Source of the DNA: Terriglobia bacterium
Lineage (GTDB): Bacteria; Acidobacteriota; Polarisedimenticolia; Polarisedimenticolales; JAIQFR01
Direction: 5' to 3'
DNA length: 33,431 nt
NCBI GenBank assembly: GCA_020073205.1
Contig: JAIQFR010000045.1
Location: forward strand, 1-33,431
Made by a program: the position numbers and the translations under genes. The first letter of the stretch is position 1, and each line of letters opens with the position of its first letter. Positions 33,072 through 33,431 of this stretch are shown here, in pieces. The notes below the pieces were generated by a model. The model saw nothing but the letters and a program-made list of their open reading frames with translations, was not told where the DNA came from and made no database searches.

Positions 33072-33101
33072 AGGATAGGTTGCGGAAGCTCCCGGTGTCA
33101 A
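33072..33101 (-). promoter_or_regulatory. Consensus sigma-70 promoter for the secreted protein-kinase operon
   Basis: On the minus strand, TTGACA (33101-33096, six of six), 18-bp spacer, TATCCT (33077-33072, four of six), then GAGGAGG and GTG 33054. It lies between the receiver gene and the secreted-protein gene, so these are likely separate transcription units. Confidence 0.72.
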
Positions 33102-33120
33102 ACCGGCGGGCGCTCGCTCC

Positions 33121-33431
33121 TCAAGCCGGCCGGTAGGCGTCCAGGAGCTCCCGGGCCACGCTGCGGAGGAGGCTCAGGCTGAACGGCTTCGTGATGAACC
33201 GGTCGACGCCGAGGTGGGTGAGCCGTTCGGGGTCGGCGCTCGGATCGGAGGAGAGGCCGATGATCGGGATCCGGCTGCCGGGAAAGATCTCCTGGATCTT
33301 CTCGATGAGCGGCACGCCGCCTTCCGCGTCGGCCATCCGGAGGTCGAGGACGAGGAGATCCGGTCTCCGGTACCTCAAGGCCTCGATCACGGTGCGCGAC
33401 GAGTCCGCCCGGAGGACCCGGTAGTCGTCCA
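33121..33431 (-). CDS. Response-regulator receiver domain protein, 5' truncated by window edge
   Basis: The frame is open to the window edge; the visible 102 residues begin DDYRVLRADSS. They form a CheY-like receiver: phospho-acceptor Asp at the end of the LLVLDLRM strand, the IPIIGLSSD strand with the switch Ser, and the ITKPFSLSLLRSVARELL strand-helix with the conserved Lys. The first acidic pair of the active site lies outside the window. The protein ends directly after the receiver (no DNA-binding domain at this end), so this is either a single-domain regulator or the C-terminal receiver of a longer protein. It lies just upstream of the kinase operon but on its own transcript, and may be a partner of that kinase. 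Confidence 0.88.
   Translation of the reverse strand, partial: DDYRVLRADSSRTVIEALRYRRPDLLVLDLRMADAEGGVPLIEKIQEIFPGSRIPIIGLSSDPSADPERLTHLGVDRFITKPFSLSLLRSVARELLDAYRPA

Noticed and set aside
1-33431. CRISPR array, rRNA, tRNA, prophage or toxin-antitoxin genes
   Set aside because: No regularly spaced repeats, no rRNA or tRNA signatures, and no phage or toxin-antitoxin motifs were seen on either strand.

Overview
The window is chromosomal DNA from a very G+C-rich Gram-negative bacterium. Outer-membrane biology is explicit: lpxB, a DUF374 acyltransferase, an outer-membrane beta-barrel and a Wza-type export protein. The housekeeping run yicC-gmk-rpoZ-coaBC-udg-priA and the very large NtrY-like kinase suggest an Acidobacteriota-like or deltaproteobacteria-like lineage, but nothing here fixes the phylum.

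Region 1 (1-12250, + strand) is an exopolysaccharide/O-antigen locus that enters from the left edge. It holds a truncated Wzy_C/O-antigen-ligase protein, a membrane-anchored TPR protein, two GT4 glycosyltransferases, a second, unrelated polymerase-like membrane protein, a WecA/TagO-type initiating phosphotransferase, an outer-membrane barrel, a Wza-like protein with an AMIN-like front domain, and a Wzz/BY-kinase with a tyrosine-rich tail. This is a nearly complete Wzx/Wzy-type pathway (initiation, elongation, polymerisation, length control, export); no flippase lies in the window. A convergent operon (15351 to 12247, - strand) adds an ExoA-like GT2, a nucleotidyltransferase-fold protein and a UDP-xylose synthase, so xylose is a plausible constituent sugar.

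Region 2 (15412-18292, + strand) carries a DUF374 acyltransferase and lpxB (4-nt overlap), then a separately promoted FkbM methyltransferase. Region 3 (18501-24555, + strand) is the compact housekeeping operon yicC-gmk-rpoZ-coaBC-udg-priA, the last three joined by GTGA stop/start overlaps. Region 4 (24567-25912, + strand) pairs a small lipoprotein with trpF, again by a GTGA overlap.

Region 5 (33431 to 25916, - strand) has a truncated receiver-domain gene, a small secreted NTF2-like protein, a 1329-residue NtrY-like histidine kinase, a 190-bp repeat-bounded intergenic element, a YkgJ-type cysteine-cluster protein and two Dpp/Opp-type ABC permeases with no ATPase or binding protein beside them.

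Three things stand out. First, eight of the intergenic gene starts share one promoter layout, TTGxxx - exactly 17 bp - TA(G/T)NCT or a close variant (a ninth has 18 bp), which also settles several start codons. Second, two central-metabolism enzymes lack their textbook catalytic cysteine (CoaC domain of CoaBC: Glu153; TrpF: Ser9). Third, the 28367-28556 element has 28-bp inverted ends and an extra tandem 26-bp copy touching the kinase stop codon. No rRNA, tRNA, CRISPR array, convincing intrinsic terminator or intact transposase was found. No gene-free stretch exceeds 300 bp.
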